Below are positions 30,305 through 37,455 of a stretch of DNA of 37,455 nt, piece by piece. The position numbers and the translations under genes are program-made. The stretch comes from Gemmatimonadota bacterium (lineage in GTDB: Bacteria > Gemmatimonadota > Gemmatimonadetes > Palauibacterales > Palauibacteraceae): assembly GCA_027295155.1 (NCBI GenBank), contig JAPULH010000179.1, forward strand, positions 1 through 37,455. The letters run 5' to 3'. Below the pieces are notes generated by a model. It did not search any database. It was not told the origin of the DNA and saw nothing but the letters and a program-made list of their open reading frames with translations. Position 1 is the stretch's first letter. Each line of letters begins with the position of its first letter.

Positions 30305-31108
30305 ATGAGCGACGCGCCGATCGGCATCTTCGACTCGGGCGTCGGTGGTCTTACCGTCGAGCGCGCCATTCGGCGGCGCCTCCCTGCCGAGTCGACCGTC
30401 TACCTCGGGGACACGGCTCGTGTGCCCTACGGCCCGAAGTCACCGGAGACGGTGCGCCGCTACGCCAGAGAAGCGGCAGCGTTCCTGCTCTCCTGCGACG
30501 TCAAGCTCATCGTGATTGCTTGCAATACGGCCACGGCCAGGGCGGCGGACGACGTGGCCGCCAGGGTCGCGACGCCGGTCGTGGGGGTGATCGAGCCGGG
30601 GTCGAGGGAGGCAGTCCGTCGTTCTCGGACCGGCCGCATCGGCGTGATCGGAACGCGGGGCACGATCGAGAGCGGCTGCTACGAGCGGCTCATCAAAGAG
30701 CTTTGGCCGGAGGCGGTGGTGGTGGCGACGCCGTGCCCGCTGTTCGTGTCCCTGGTCGAGGAGGGCTGGCTCGACGGCGAGGTCGCGAGGCTTACGGCTC
30801 GGCGGTACCTCGAGCCACTTCTGGAGCGCGACATAGACACCCTCGTGCTCGGCTGCACGCACTATCCGCTTCTCGAGCCGATGCTCAGCGAGGTTGCGAG
30901 GGGCGTGGAGCTCATCGATTCGGCGGAAGCGACCGCGGCGGCCGTCGATGGCAGGCTGGGCGAGCTCGGGCTCCGGTCGACCACGGAGGCGCCCGCGGCG
31001 CGCTACTACGTGACCGAGGACACCGAGCGCTTTCGTGAAGTCGCGGAGCTGTTCCTCGGCAAGCGTGTGGGGAGCCTCGAGAGGGTCAGCCTCAGCTCCA
31101 GTGCCTGA
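30305..31108 (+). CDS. murI: Glutamate racemase
   Basis: IGIFDSGVGGLTVERAIRRRLP; YLGDTARVPYG; IACNTATA; LGCTHYPLL. Confidence 0.96.
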   Translation: MSDAPIGIFDSGVGGLTVERAIRRRLPAESTVYLGDTARVPYGPKSPETVRRYAREAAAFLLSCDVKLIVIACNTATARAADDVAARVATPVVGVIEPGSREAVRRSRTGRIGVIGTRGTIESGCYERLIKELWPEAVVVATPCPLFVSLVEEGWLDGEVARLTARRYLEPLLERDIDTLVLGCTHYPLLEPMLSEVARGVELIDSAEATAAAVDGRLGELGLRSTTEAPAARYYVTEDTERFREVAELFLGKRVGSLERVSLSSSA

Positions 31109-31823
31109 GCTCGATCGCGTTGTCGCTCAGAACCCCGAAGCTCCGGTGGTGGATCCAGTCTCCGGCGTTCAGGTAGTAGCGGCCCGGTTGGACCTCGAGG
31201 AGCTCCGGCCGGTGCGCGTGACCGAAGATCACCAGGTCCAGCTCCGGCCGGCGGGCGAGGAGCGCGCGTGCGTGCGCCGACAGACGTTCGGCCCGCTCGC
31301 GATCGTGCTCGGGGCCCGCACGTCGCCGGGCGGGCGTGCCGCTGACGCGGCGGGCGAGCGGGAAGAAGAGATCGGGAGGCACGAGGCGGAAGAGGGCGCG
31401 GAACGCCGCGCTACGGGTCGCGCGCTTGAGAATCCGGTAGCCCAGATCGCGCCCGAGAAGGCCGTCGCCGTGTGCCACGTAGGCCCGACGGGTGGCGATG
31501 GCGATCTCCACCGGCCCGTCGAGCAGCTCGATGCCGATCTCGTCGGCCAGAAAGCTCCCCACCCATGCGTCGTGGTTGCCGACGACGAGCCGTACCCGCA
31601 CACCGGCGTCGACCAGTTCCGAGAGACGGCGCAGAACCCGGAAGCATCGCCTCGGGACGACGTTGTGGTACTCGAACCAGAAATCGAACAGGTCGCCGTT
31701 GATCAGCAGCTCGTGAGCCGTTCCCGCCAGGGACTCCAGGAACGAAACGAAAGCCCTCTCCGTGTCGGGCGGAACCTCGCCGAGGTGAACGTCGGAGATG
31801 ACGATGGAAGTCCGGTCGGCCAT
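31092..31823 (-). CDS. UDP-2,3-diacylglucosamine diphosphatase (LpxH-like) metallophosphoesterase
   Basis: SDVHLGE; NGDLFDFWFEY; VVGNHDAW; AHGDGLL; FGHAHRPEL. Confidence 0.85.
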   Translation of the reverse strand: MADRTSIVISDVHLGEVPPDTERAFVSFLESLAGTAHELLINGDLFDFWFEYHNVVPRRCFRVLRRLSELVDAGVRVRLVVGNHDAWVGSFLADEIGIELLDGPVEIAIATRRAYVAHGDGLLGRDLGYRILKRATRSAAFRALFRLVPPDLFFPLARRVSGTPARRRAGPEHDRERAERLSAHARALLARRPELDLVIFGHAHRPELLEVQPGRYYLNAGDWIHHRSFGVLSDNAIELRHWS

Positions 31824-32301
31824 GCCCGAAGATAGGCTGCCCCCAGCTGGGCGCGAAACGAACGAAGACGGCGTCGGAGCAGCGCGCGTGGCAGGCCCGC
31901 TCGTCCACTCCGTCGAGGTGACGGTCCGATACGCCGAGACGGATCAGATGGGACGCGCGCACCATGGGGTCTATGTGGTCTGGTGCGAGTTGGGGCGTAC
32001 GTCGATGATGCGCGAGCATGGCGTGTCCTACGCCGATCTGGAGCAGCGCGGAGTGTATCTGCCGGTGACCCGCCTGGACGTCGAGTACCGGTCCCCGGCG
32101 CGTTACGAGGAGCCAGTGCGCATCGACACGCGGATCCCCGAGGTGAGAAGCCGGACAGTCAGATTCGACTACGAGCTGTTTGGTTCCGGAGAGCGACTGC
32201 TCGCACGGGCGAGCACCGAGCTTGCCTGCGTCGACGCGGAGGGCCGGATGCGGCGCCTCCCTGAGGACGTTCGCGCCGCTCTTATGGCAGCCTCGCGTTG
32301 A
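31822..32301 (+). CDS. YbgC/4HBT-type acyl-CoA thioesterase
   Basis: VRYAETDQMGRAHHGVYVVWCELGRTSMMREHGVSYADLEQRGVYLPVTRLDVEYRSPARYEE. Confidence 0.9.
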   Translation: MPEDRLPPAGRETNEDGVGAARVAGPLVHSVEVTVRYAETDQMGRAHHGVYVVWCELGRTSMMREHGVSYADLEQRGVYLPVTRLDVEYRSPARYEEPVRIDTRIPEVRSRTVRFDYELFGSGERLLARASTELACVDAEGRMRRLPEDVRAALMAASR

Positions 32302-32975
32302 GCGTCTGCCGGCGCCTCTGGATCGGCGGAGTGCTTCTCTCGCTGCTGGGATGCGCGAAGCAGCTGGAGACGGGCCCGCCGATCGACAACCCGGAAGCCC
32401 TGGCGGCTCGACTGCGCGCCTCGACCGGGCCCACCGCCCCGTACCGCCTCCGCTTCGCGTGGCGCTATGCCGACGAGAAGGGACGGCTCGATGGGGAGGG
32501 TGTGGTTCGATACAACCCCAGCGACTCCCTGCGGCTGGACCTCTTCGCGCCGGGTGACGCGTCCATGTCGGTGGCGCTCACGCCGAGCGGCCTCTCCTCG
32601 CTCGGGCAGATCGAGAGCGTGCGGCTCCCCGGCCCGGTCTTCCTGTACGGGATGGCGGGGATCTTCCGTCCGGGGCAGGGCCCGCCCAGCAGCGGGTATC
32701 GGACGGCCGAATCCGAGGTGCTCGTCTTCGGGGAGGAGAACTCGGCGCTGTATGTGTACGTCGATGGCTCCCGCATCGTCCGCATCGAGGAGCGACGGGG
32801 TCGGCGGGTTCAGAGGCGGATCGAGGTGACCTGGGACGAGGTGGGGGAGTGGCCGCGGAGCGCCGCGTACCGTGATTTTGTAGAATCACGACGGGTTCGC
32901 TGGGACCTTACCGAAGCTACGGAGTTGGGAACGGGCAATGCCAAGGAGATCTACGACCTTCCGCATAGCATGTAG
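32298..32975 (+). CDS. Outer-membrane lipoprotein, LolB/DUF4292-like
   Basis: Lipobox LSLLGCAKQ; beta-rich domain YRLRFAWRYADEKGRLDGEGVVRYNPSDSLRLDLFAPG. Confidence 0.6.
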   Translation: MSVCRRLWIGGVLLSLLGCAKQLETGPPIDNPEALAARLRASTGPTAPYRLRFAWRYADEKGRLDGEGVVRYNPSDSLRLDLFAPGDASMSVALTPSGLSSLGQIESVRLPGPVFLYGMAGIFRPGQGPPSSGYRTAESEVLVFGEENSALYVYVDGSRIVRIEERRGRRVQRRIEVTWDEVGEWPRSAAYRDFVESRRVRWDLTEATELGTGNAKEIYDLPHSM

Positions 32976-33453
32976 CCTGACCGTCGCAATCGCCACGGGG
33001 GGCTGCTACGGCTTCTCGGGTGGCGGGGGGCTTCCCCCGAACATGAATACGGCGTTCGTCCCGCCGGTCGAGAACCAGACCACTCGCTTCACGCTGACCG
33101 AGCGGCTCACCCAGTCGCTGCTCGATGCCGTTGGCGGCAAGCTGGGGCTGCAGCTGGCTCCGGAGAACGAGGCCGATCTGATCGTGACGGCCAGCATCAC
33201 CCGCTACACGGACGTGGCGCTGAACTTTGCCAGCCGAGACCAGGAGTCGGCCCTGGTATTCCAGCGAAGGGTCACGATCACGGCGAACGTCCAGATCTTC
33301 GATGTGGAGCGGAACGAGATCTTCTGGAGCTCGAGCTCCGTGACGGGGGTGGGCGAATACCAACCCGAGAGCGAGCCGGAAGAGGTCGGTGAGGAGATCG
33401 CGATCGAGAACCTGGTCCAGAAGATCGTGGATGGGGCTCAGTCGGATTGGTAG
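32938..33453 (+). CDS. LptE-like LPS-assembly lipoprotein
   Basis: Lipobox ATGGCYGFSGG; AFVPPVENQTTRFTLTERLTQSLLDAVGGKLGLQLAPENEADLIVTASITRY. Confidence 0.8.
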   Translation: MPRRSTTFRIACSLTVAIATGGCYGFSGGGGLPPNMNTAFVPPVENQTTRFTLTERLTQSLLDAVGGKLGLQLAPENEADLIVTASITRYTDVALNFASRDQESALVFQRRVTITANVQIFDVERNEIFWSSSSVTGVGEYQPESEPEEVGEEIAIENLVQKIVDGAQSDW

Positions 33454-33829
33454 ACCCATCGGTGCCCGCGAGCCCCGGCCCCTGGATGGGGCCGGAAGGC
33501 TGGGCTGCCTGATGGCGATCGCGGCGCTGGCGTTGGTCACGTACGTGGGGATCCCCACGCTGCGCCTCGAGATGCGGTATCGGACCGCCCGGGAAGCCAT
33601 TCAGGATGAAGTTGCGCAGATCACGGCCGGACGCGCCGCGGACGTGGAGGAGCAGATCGTTTCCACCGTGAGGGAGCTGAATCTGCCGCGGAGGGCCGAG
33701 CACGTGCAGGTGCGCTTCGCGTCGGGCCGTGTGCGTCGGTTCCGGATCAGCGTGCGTTACGCCGACACGGTGCATGTCTTCGGCTGGGTCTGGGTGTGGC
33801 AGCGAACCATCGAGGCGGAAACGCCATGA
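33431..33829 (+). CDS. Small single-TM protein, DUF4845-like
   Basis: TM LGCLMAIAALALVTYVGIP followed by RYRTAREAIQDEVAQI...VRFASGRVRRFRISVRYADTVHVF; start codon uncertain. Confidence 0.5.
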   Translation: MGLSRIGRPIGAREPRPLDGAGRLGCLMAIAALALVTYVGIPTLRLEMRYRTAREAIQDEVAQITAGRAADVEEQIVSTVRELNLPRRAEHVQVRFASGRVRRFRISVRYADTVHVFGWVWVWQRTIEAETP

Positions 33830-35358
33830 GCCGAGCTCGCCGGGCCGCTGATCGGGGCCGAAGCACCACGGCTAAGGTCGGTCGGCTCGCCGCCCTCCTT
33901 GCTGGGGTGTGGATCGTCTTCGGCTCGGCCGCCTGGGAGCTTCCGGGTCGTCTGCTGGGTGAGCCGTCCACGGCGCCGGCCGCCACCGTCGGCTTGCCGG
34001 GCACCGCGCAGGCGGTCGGCGAACCGACCGAAGGCCTGGCGGACGGGCACGAGGGCCTGGCGGACGGGCACGAAGGCCCGGAGATCTCCCACGTCTTCCT
34101 CGTCCTCATCGCGATCCTCCTCGTAGGGAAGCTGTTCGGTGAGGCGGCCGAGCGCATGGGGCAGCCGGCCGTTCTGGGTGAGCTCCTGGCCGGGGTCATC
34201 CTCGGCGGCAGCATGCTCGGGATCATTCCCGGCCAGGACACACCTATCGGTGAGGTGATCCATGTACTCGCCGAGATCGGCGTTTCCATCCTCCTGTTCG
34301 AGATCGGGCTGGAGACCGATCTGAAGGAGATGTTCCGGGTCGGCAAGGAGGCGGCCGCCGTGGCGCTCGTGGGAGTTGTCCTGCCGTTCGGCCTCGGCTT
34401 CGGCTACTGGTATATGGCGAACCCGGCGATAGGCGCTCACCCGACTGGCATCGACTTCTGGATTGTCGCGATCTTCGTCGGGGCCACCCTGACGGCGACA
34501 TCTGTGGGAATCACCGCGCGGGTGCTGTCCGATTTGGGCAAGATGCACACGTCGGAGGCACGCATCATCATCGGAGCCGCCGTCATGGACGACGTGCTGG
34601 GGATCGTCATCCTGGCCGTCGTGGCGGGGCTGGCCAGCGGCGCGGCGGTGGGTGCCCTGGCGATCAGCCGGATCTTCGTGTTCGCGATCGGCTTCCTGGT
34701 ATTGGCGGTGGTGATAGGGAGCCGGGCGGCCCCCTATCTCTTCAACGTCGTCGACCGTATGCGCGTGCGCGGCGTCCTGCTCGTTACCGCCTTCAGCTTC
34801 GCGCTCCTGTTGGCCGCCCTGGCGGACCTCGCCGGGTCGGCGATGATAATCGGAGCGTTTGCGGCCGGGATCGTCCTGTCCTCGACCAACCAGTTCGACG
34901 CGGTGGTCGAACGGATCGAGCCGGTGGCAGACGTCTTCACGCCGATCTTCTTCGTGGTCGTTGGGGCCCCGGTAAACGTCCGGCTCTTCATCCCGGGGAG
35001 CGAGGATTTCAGCGGCATCGTGCTCACGGTCGGCCTTATCCTCACGGTCATCGCAGTGGTCGGGAAGGTGGTGGCGGGCTTCGCCGTTCGGAAGCCGGGA
35101 ATCAACCGCCTTGCGATCGGCGTCGGCATGGTGCCCCGTGGTGAGGTCGGCCTGATCTTCGCAGCCATAGGGCTTCGGGAGGGAATCCTCTCGAACGCCG
35201 TCTACAGCGCCCTTCTCATCATGGTCATTCTCTCGACCTTTATGGTGCCGCCGCTTCTGAAGCCGCTCCTACAGCGGGGGGACGTGATCGAGCCGGAGGA
35301 GGTTGCTCTCGACGATACTGGCGCAGGGCCGCCGGACCCCGCCGCGCGTTTGGGTTGA
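33826..35358 (+). CDS. CPA2-family cation:proton antiporter
   Basis: VLGELLAGVILGGSMLGIIP; LAEIGVSILLFEIGLETDLKEM; AFAAGIVLSSTNQF; VGMVPRGEVGLIFAAIGLREGIL. Confidence 0.92.
   Translation: MSRARRAADRGRSTTAKVGRLAALLAGVWIVFGSAAWELPGRLLGEPSTAPAATVGLPGTAQAVGEPTEGLADGHEGLADGHEGPEISHVFLVLIAILLVGKLFGEAAERMGQPAVLGELLAGVILGGSMLGIIPGQDTPIGEVIHVLAEIGVSILLFEIGLETDLKEMFRVGKEAAAVALVGVVLPFGLGFGYWYMANPAIGAHPTGIDFWIVAIFVGATLTATSVGITARVLSDLGKMHTSEARIIIGAAVMDDVLGIVILAVVAGLASGAAVGALAISRIFVFAIGFLVLAVVIGSRAAPYLFNVVDRMRVRGVLLVTAFSFALLLAALADLAGSAMIIGAFAAGIVLSSTNQFDAVVERIEPVADVFTPIFFVVVGAPVNVRLFIPGSEDFSGIVLTVGLILTVIAVVGKVVAGFAVRKPGINRLAIGVGMVPRGEVGLIFAAIGLREGILSNAVYSALLIMVILSTFMVPPLLKPLLQRGDVIEPEEVALDDTGAGPPDPAARLG
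34033..34074 (+). repeat. Two tandem 21-bp units encoding GLADGHE-GLADGHE
   Basis: ggcctggcggacgggcacgag ggcctggcggacgggcacgaa, in the antiporter N-terminal linker. Confidence 0.9.
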
Positions 35359-36272
35359 TGCGAGAGACACTCGTCATCGGCTCCCGGAGATCACCGCTCG
35401 CGCGGGCGCAGGCCGAACGCGTGGCCCAGCTCGTTCGGTCGGCGTGGCCCGCGCTCGAGGTGGAGACCGCCTGGATGGACAGCGAGGGCGACCGGAGAAG
35501 AGACGAGCGGCTGCCGGAGATCGGCGGAAAGGGGGTGTTCACGGCGGCGCTCGAGGGGGCGCTGCTGGAGGCCGACATCGATGTGGCAGTGCACTCGCTC
35601 AAGGATCTTCCGACCTCGCTTCCGGATGGGCTCGACCTTCTTGCCGTCCCGGAGCGCGAGGATCCTCGGGATGTCCTGGTGACGCCGAGCTGCGTCTTGC
35701 TCGACCAGCTGAAGGTGGGGGCCCGGGTCGGCACCTCGTCCCTTCGCCGGAGGGCGCAGCTGCTGAGTGTGCGGCCGGATTGCCGGCCGCTCGATGTTCG
35801 CGGGAACGTGGAGACGCGGCTCGCCAAGCTCGAGGCCGGAGAGTACGATGCGTTGCTCTTGGCCGCAGCCGGACTGAAGCGGCTCGGCCGGCTCCAGCCG
35901 GGGATGTGCTTCCTGGATCCTCCGCGCTGGCTGCCGGCACCCGGTCAGGGGGCACTGGGCCTGGAGGGCCGAAGCGACGACGAGCGTGTCCGGGGTCTCC
36001 TGGACGCGATCGACGACGCGGAGGCGCGGTCGGCGACGGAGTGTGAGCGCGCCCTCCTGGCGGCTCTCGGCGGCGGCTGCCAGATCCCCTTCGGCGCGCT
36101 GGCCATACGGGACAGCGAGAGCCTGACGCTTCACGCCGCGGTGTTCTCGGAGGATGGCGACACGGCCGTTCGTGTCTCCACGAAGGGAGATCTTCGGGAT
36201 GCGATCGGCTTGGGGCGGCTGGTTGCCGAGGAGCTCCGCTGCCGTGGCGCCGATAGGTTGCTGAGTGGGTAG
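35358..36272 (+). CDS. hemC: Porphobilinogen deaminase (hydroxymethylbilane synthase)
   Basis: IGSRRSPLARAQAERV; GVFTAALEGALLEADIDVAVHSLKDLPT; GTSSLRRRAQLLSVRPD; APGQGALGLEGR; LGGGCQIPFGA. Confidence 0.96.
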   Translation: MRETLVIGSRRSPLARAQAERVAQLVRSAWPALEVETAWMDSEGDRRRDERLPEIGGKGVFTAALEGALLEADIDVAVHSLKDLPTSLPDGLDLLAVPEREDPRDVLVTPSCVLLDQLKVGARVGTSSLRRRAQLLSVRPDCRPLDVRGNVETRLAKLEAGEYDALLLAAAGLKRLGRLQPGMCFLDPPRWLPAPGQGALGLEGRSDDERVRGLLDAIDDAEARSATECERALLAALGGGCQIPFGALAIRDSESLTLHAAVFSEDGDTAVRVSTKGDLRDAIGLGRLVAEELRCRGADRLLSG

Positions 36273-36284
36273 GCTGCCTCAGCA

Positions 36285-36300
36285 GGTTGCTGAAGCAACC
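36285..36300. terminator. Small inverted repeat between convergent genes, possible bidirectional terminator
   Basis: GGTTGC-TGAA-GCAACC, located between hemC stop (+) and the small membrane protein stop (-); no T-tract. Confidence 0.35.
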
Positions 36301-36302
36301 GG

Positions 36303-36503
36303 TCAGGGGCGCCGGCCGAGAAAGCGCTGAAGGTTGGCCAAGTAGTAGGCGAGGGCCGCGGCCATGAGCGCGAAAAAGGCCGCGAGCGCCAGGCTGACGC
36401 CGGTGCCTTCCCGAACAAACAGCGCTCCCTGCCAGGCCGCGAACAGGGCGCAGAAAGTGATCGCCGTGGCGATGAGCAGCTTGTGGAATCCGATGAGGGA
36501 CAT
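36303..36503 (-). CDS. Small two-TM membrane protein
   Basis: MSLIGFHKLLIATAITFCALFAAWQGALFVREGTGVSLALAAFFALMAAALAYYLANLQRFLGRRP. Confidence 0.6.
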   Translation of the reverse strand: MSLIGFHKLLIATAITFCALFAAWQGALFVREGTGVSLALAAFFALMAAALAYYLANLQRFLGRRP

Positions 36504-36504
36504 T

Positions 36505-36933
36505 GTGTTCAGTAAGTTACTTTGGACTCGGGAGCATGTACACGGGCCTCCCGTGTCGTCCAAACACTCGCCGGAGCGCCAGGCGAAGTTTCGGCAGGCG
36601 GCCTTCGTGTACCTCCATGTAGGCCTCCTCTACGAGGCTGCGGTGTGGAGTCTCGGCCGGGCCGGGATGCTCCCTGAGGCGCGCGGCCCGATGTGGGTGT
36701 GGCTTGTCGCAGGTGCCCTGATCCTGAGCCTCGTTTTCTGGGGATTGTGGAGCTGGCAGAACGTCTGGTTCGCGCGAGCGATATGGGCGCTGCACTCGCT
36801 CAGGCTCCCCCCGATTCTGAACGCCGCGTTCATCAAGGAGCCGGGCGTGCTCCCGGCCTCCTTCTACGTAACCGCGCTCGTCGTCATCCTCATCAACCTG
36901 TGGATGCTGGCCCGCGCGGCGTGGGATCTCTAG
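36505..36933 (+). CDS. Membrane protein of unknown function (3-4 TM)
   Basis: Hydrophobic segments QAAFVYLHVGLLYEAAVWSL, MWVWLVAGALILSLVFWGLWSW, PASFYVTALVVILINLWMLAR; GTG start inferred. Confidence 0.6.
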   Translation: MFSKLLWTREHVHGPPVSSKHSPERQAKFRQAAFVYLHVGLLYEAAVWSLGRAGMLPEARGPMWVWLVAGALILSLVFWGLWSWQNVWFARAIWALHSLRLPPILNAAFIKEPGVLPASFYVTALVVILINLWMLARAAWDL

Positions 36934-36966
36934 TGACGTGTCAGGCGGCGTTGTGAGGCCGGGCCG

Positions 36967-37455
36967 GTGAGACGCATCCGCACGTATGCCGATCTCCAGG
37001 GTCCGGATCGATCCGGGCTCGGCCGACAGGTGGAGGCCCAGAACGAGCGGGTGGCGTGCCGCCTGGAGGGGATCCGAACGGTCCTCGCCGTGACGAGCGG
37101 CAAGGGAGGGGTGGGGAAGAGCCTGGTGGCCGCGACGCTCGCTTCGGCGCTGGTTCGCAGAGGGCTCAGGGGGGGACTTCTGGACGCCGATCTGAACGGC
37201 CCTAGCGCCCCGGCTTTCCTGGGACTCTCGCGGCCCACGCTCGAAGTGACGGATGACGGCGTCGTGCCGCCGAGCGACGCGCTAGGGTTGCGCGTGATGT
37301 CCACGGACCTGCTCATGGACGAACGAGCGCCGCTGCGCTGGCGGGAACCCCGCACGGGCGGCCACCTGTGGAGGAGCCTGCTCGAGCGAGGCGTGTTCCG
37401 GGAGTTCCTCTCGGACGTCGTGTGGGGTCGGCTGGACGTGCTGGTGGTGGATCTG
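36967..37455 (+). CDS. Mrp/NBP35-family P-loop ATPase, 3' truncated by window edge
   Basis: Not in ORF track (no stop inside window). GTG-start frame: MRRIRTYADLQGPDRSG...TVLAVTSGKGGVGKSLVAATLASALVRRGLRGGLLDADLNGPSAPAFLGL...LDVLVVDL. Confidence 0.9.
   Translation, partial: MRRIRTYADLQGPDRSGLGRQVEAQNERVACRLEGIRTVLAVTSGKGGVGKSLVAATLASALVRRGLRGGLLDADLNGPSAPAFLGLSRPTLEVTDDGVVPPSDALGLRVMSTDLLMDERAPLRWREPRTGGHLWRSLLERGVFREFLSDVVWGRLDVLVVDL

Overview
High-GC bacterial chromosomal window, most consistent with Gemmatimonadota or a similar lineage (inferred from gene content and GC, not tested). It is densely coding and mostly housekeeping. In order: a riboflavin operon (ribD'-ribE-ribBA-ribH) with nusB and a GT4 glycosyltransferase; hpf-hprK followed by a complete mannose-type PTS (IIA-IIB-IIC-IID), HPr and EI; metK-ahcY; a DUF151 bifunctional-nuclease protein; a cobalamin riboswitch followed by btuF-btuC-btuD, a TonB-dependent receptor and a lipoprotein that looks like a beta-propeller; recO-selB; a C4 zinc-ribbon protein and a PtsN-like EIIA; tmRNA with a strong terminator; greA; an MlaE/F/D-type lipid transport cluster; ridA; tRNA-Sec(UCA); murI; an LpxH-like phosphatase; a thioesterase; an LptE-like lipoprotein cluster; a CPA2 antiporter; hemC; and the 5' part of an Mrp/NBP35 ATPase. 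No CRISPR array, transposon or prophage was seen. The most promising lead is the riboswitch-linked B12 uptake locus ending in a propeller-like lipoprotein, an architecture reminiscent of Bacteroides BtuB-BtuG. Next are the HprK plus full Man-PTS block, the SelB/tRNA-Sec pair, a glycosyltransferase with no canonical start codon, and a membrane protein whose frame runs about 300 bp antisense into an mce gene. All homology calls come from reading motifs by eye; no searches were run.
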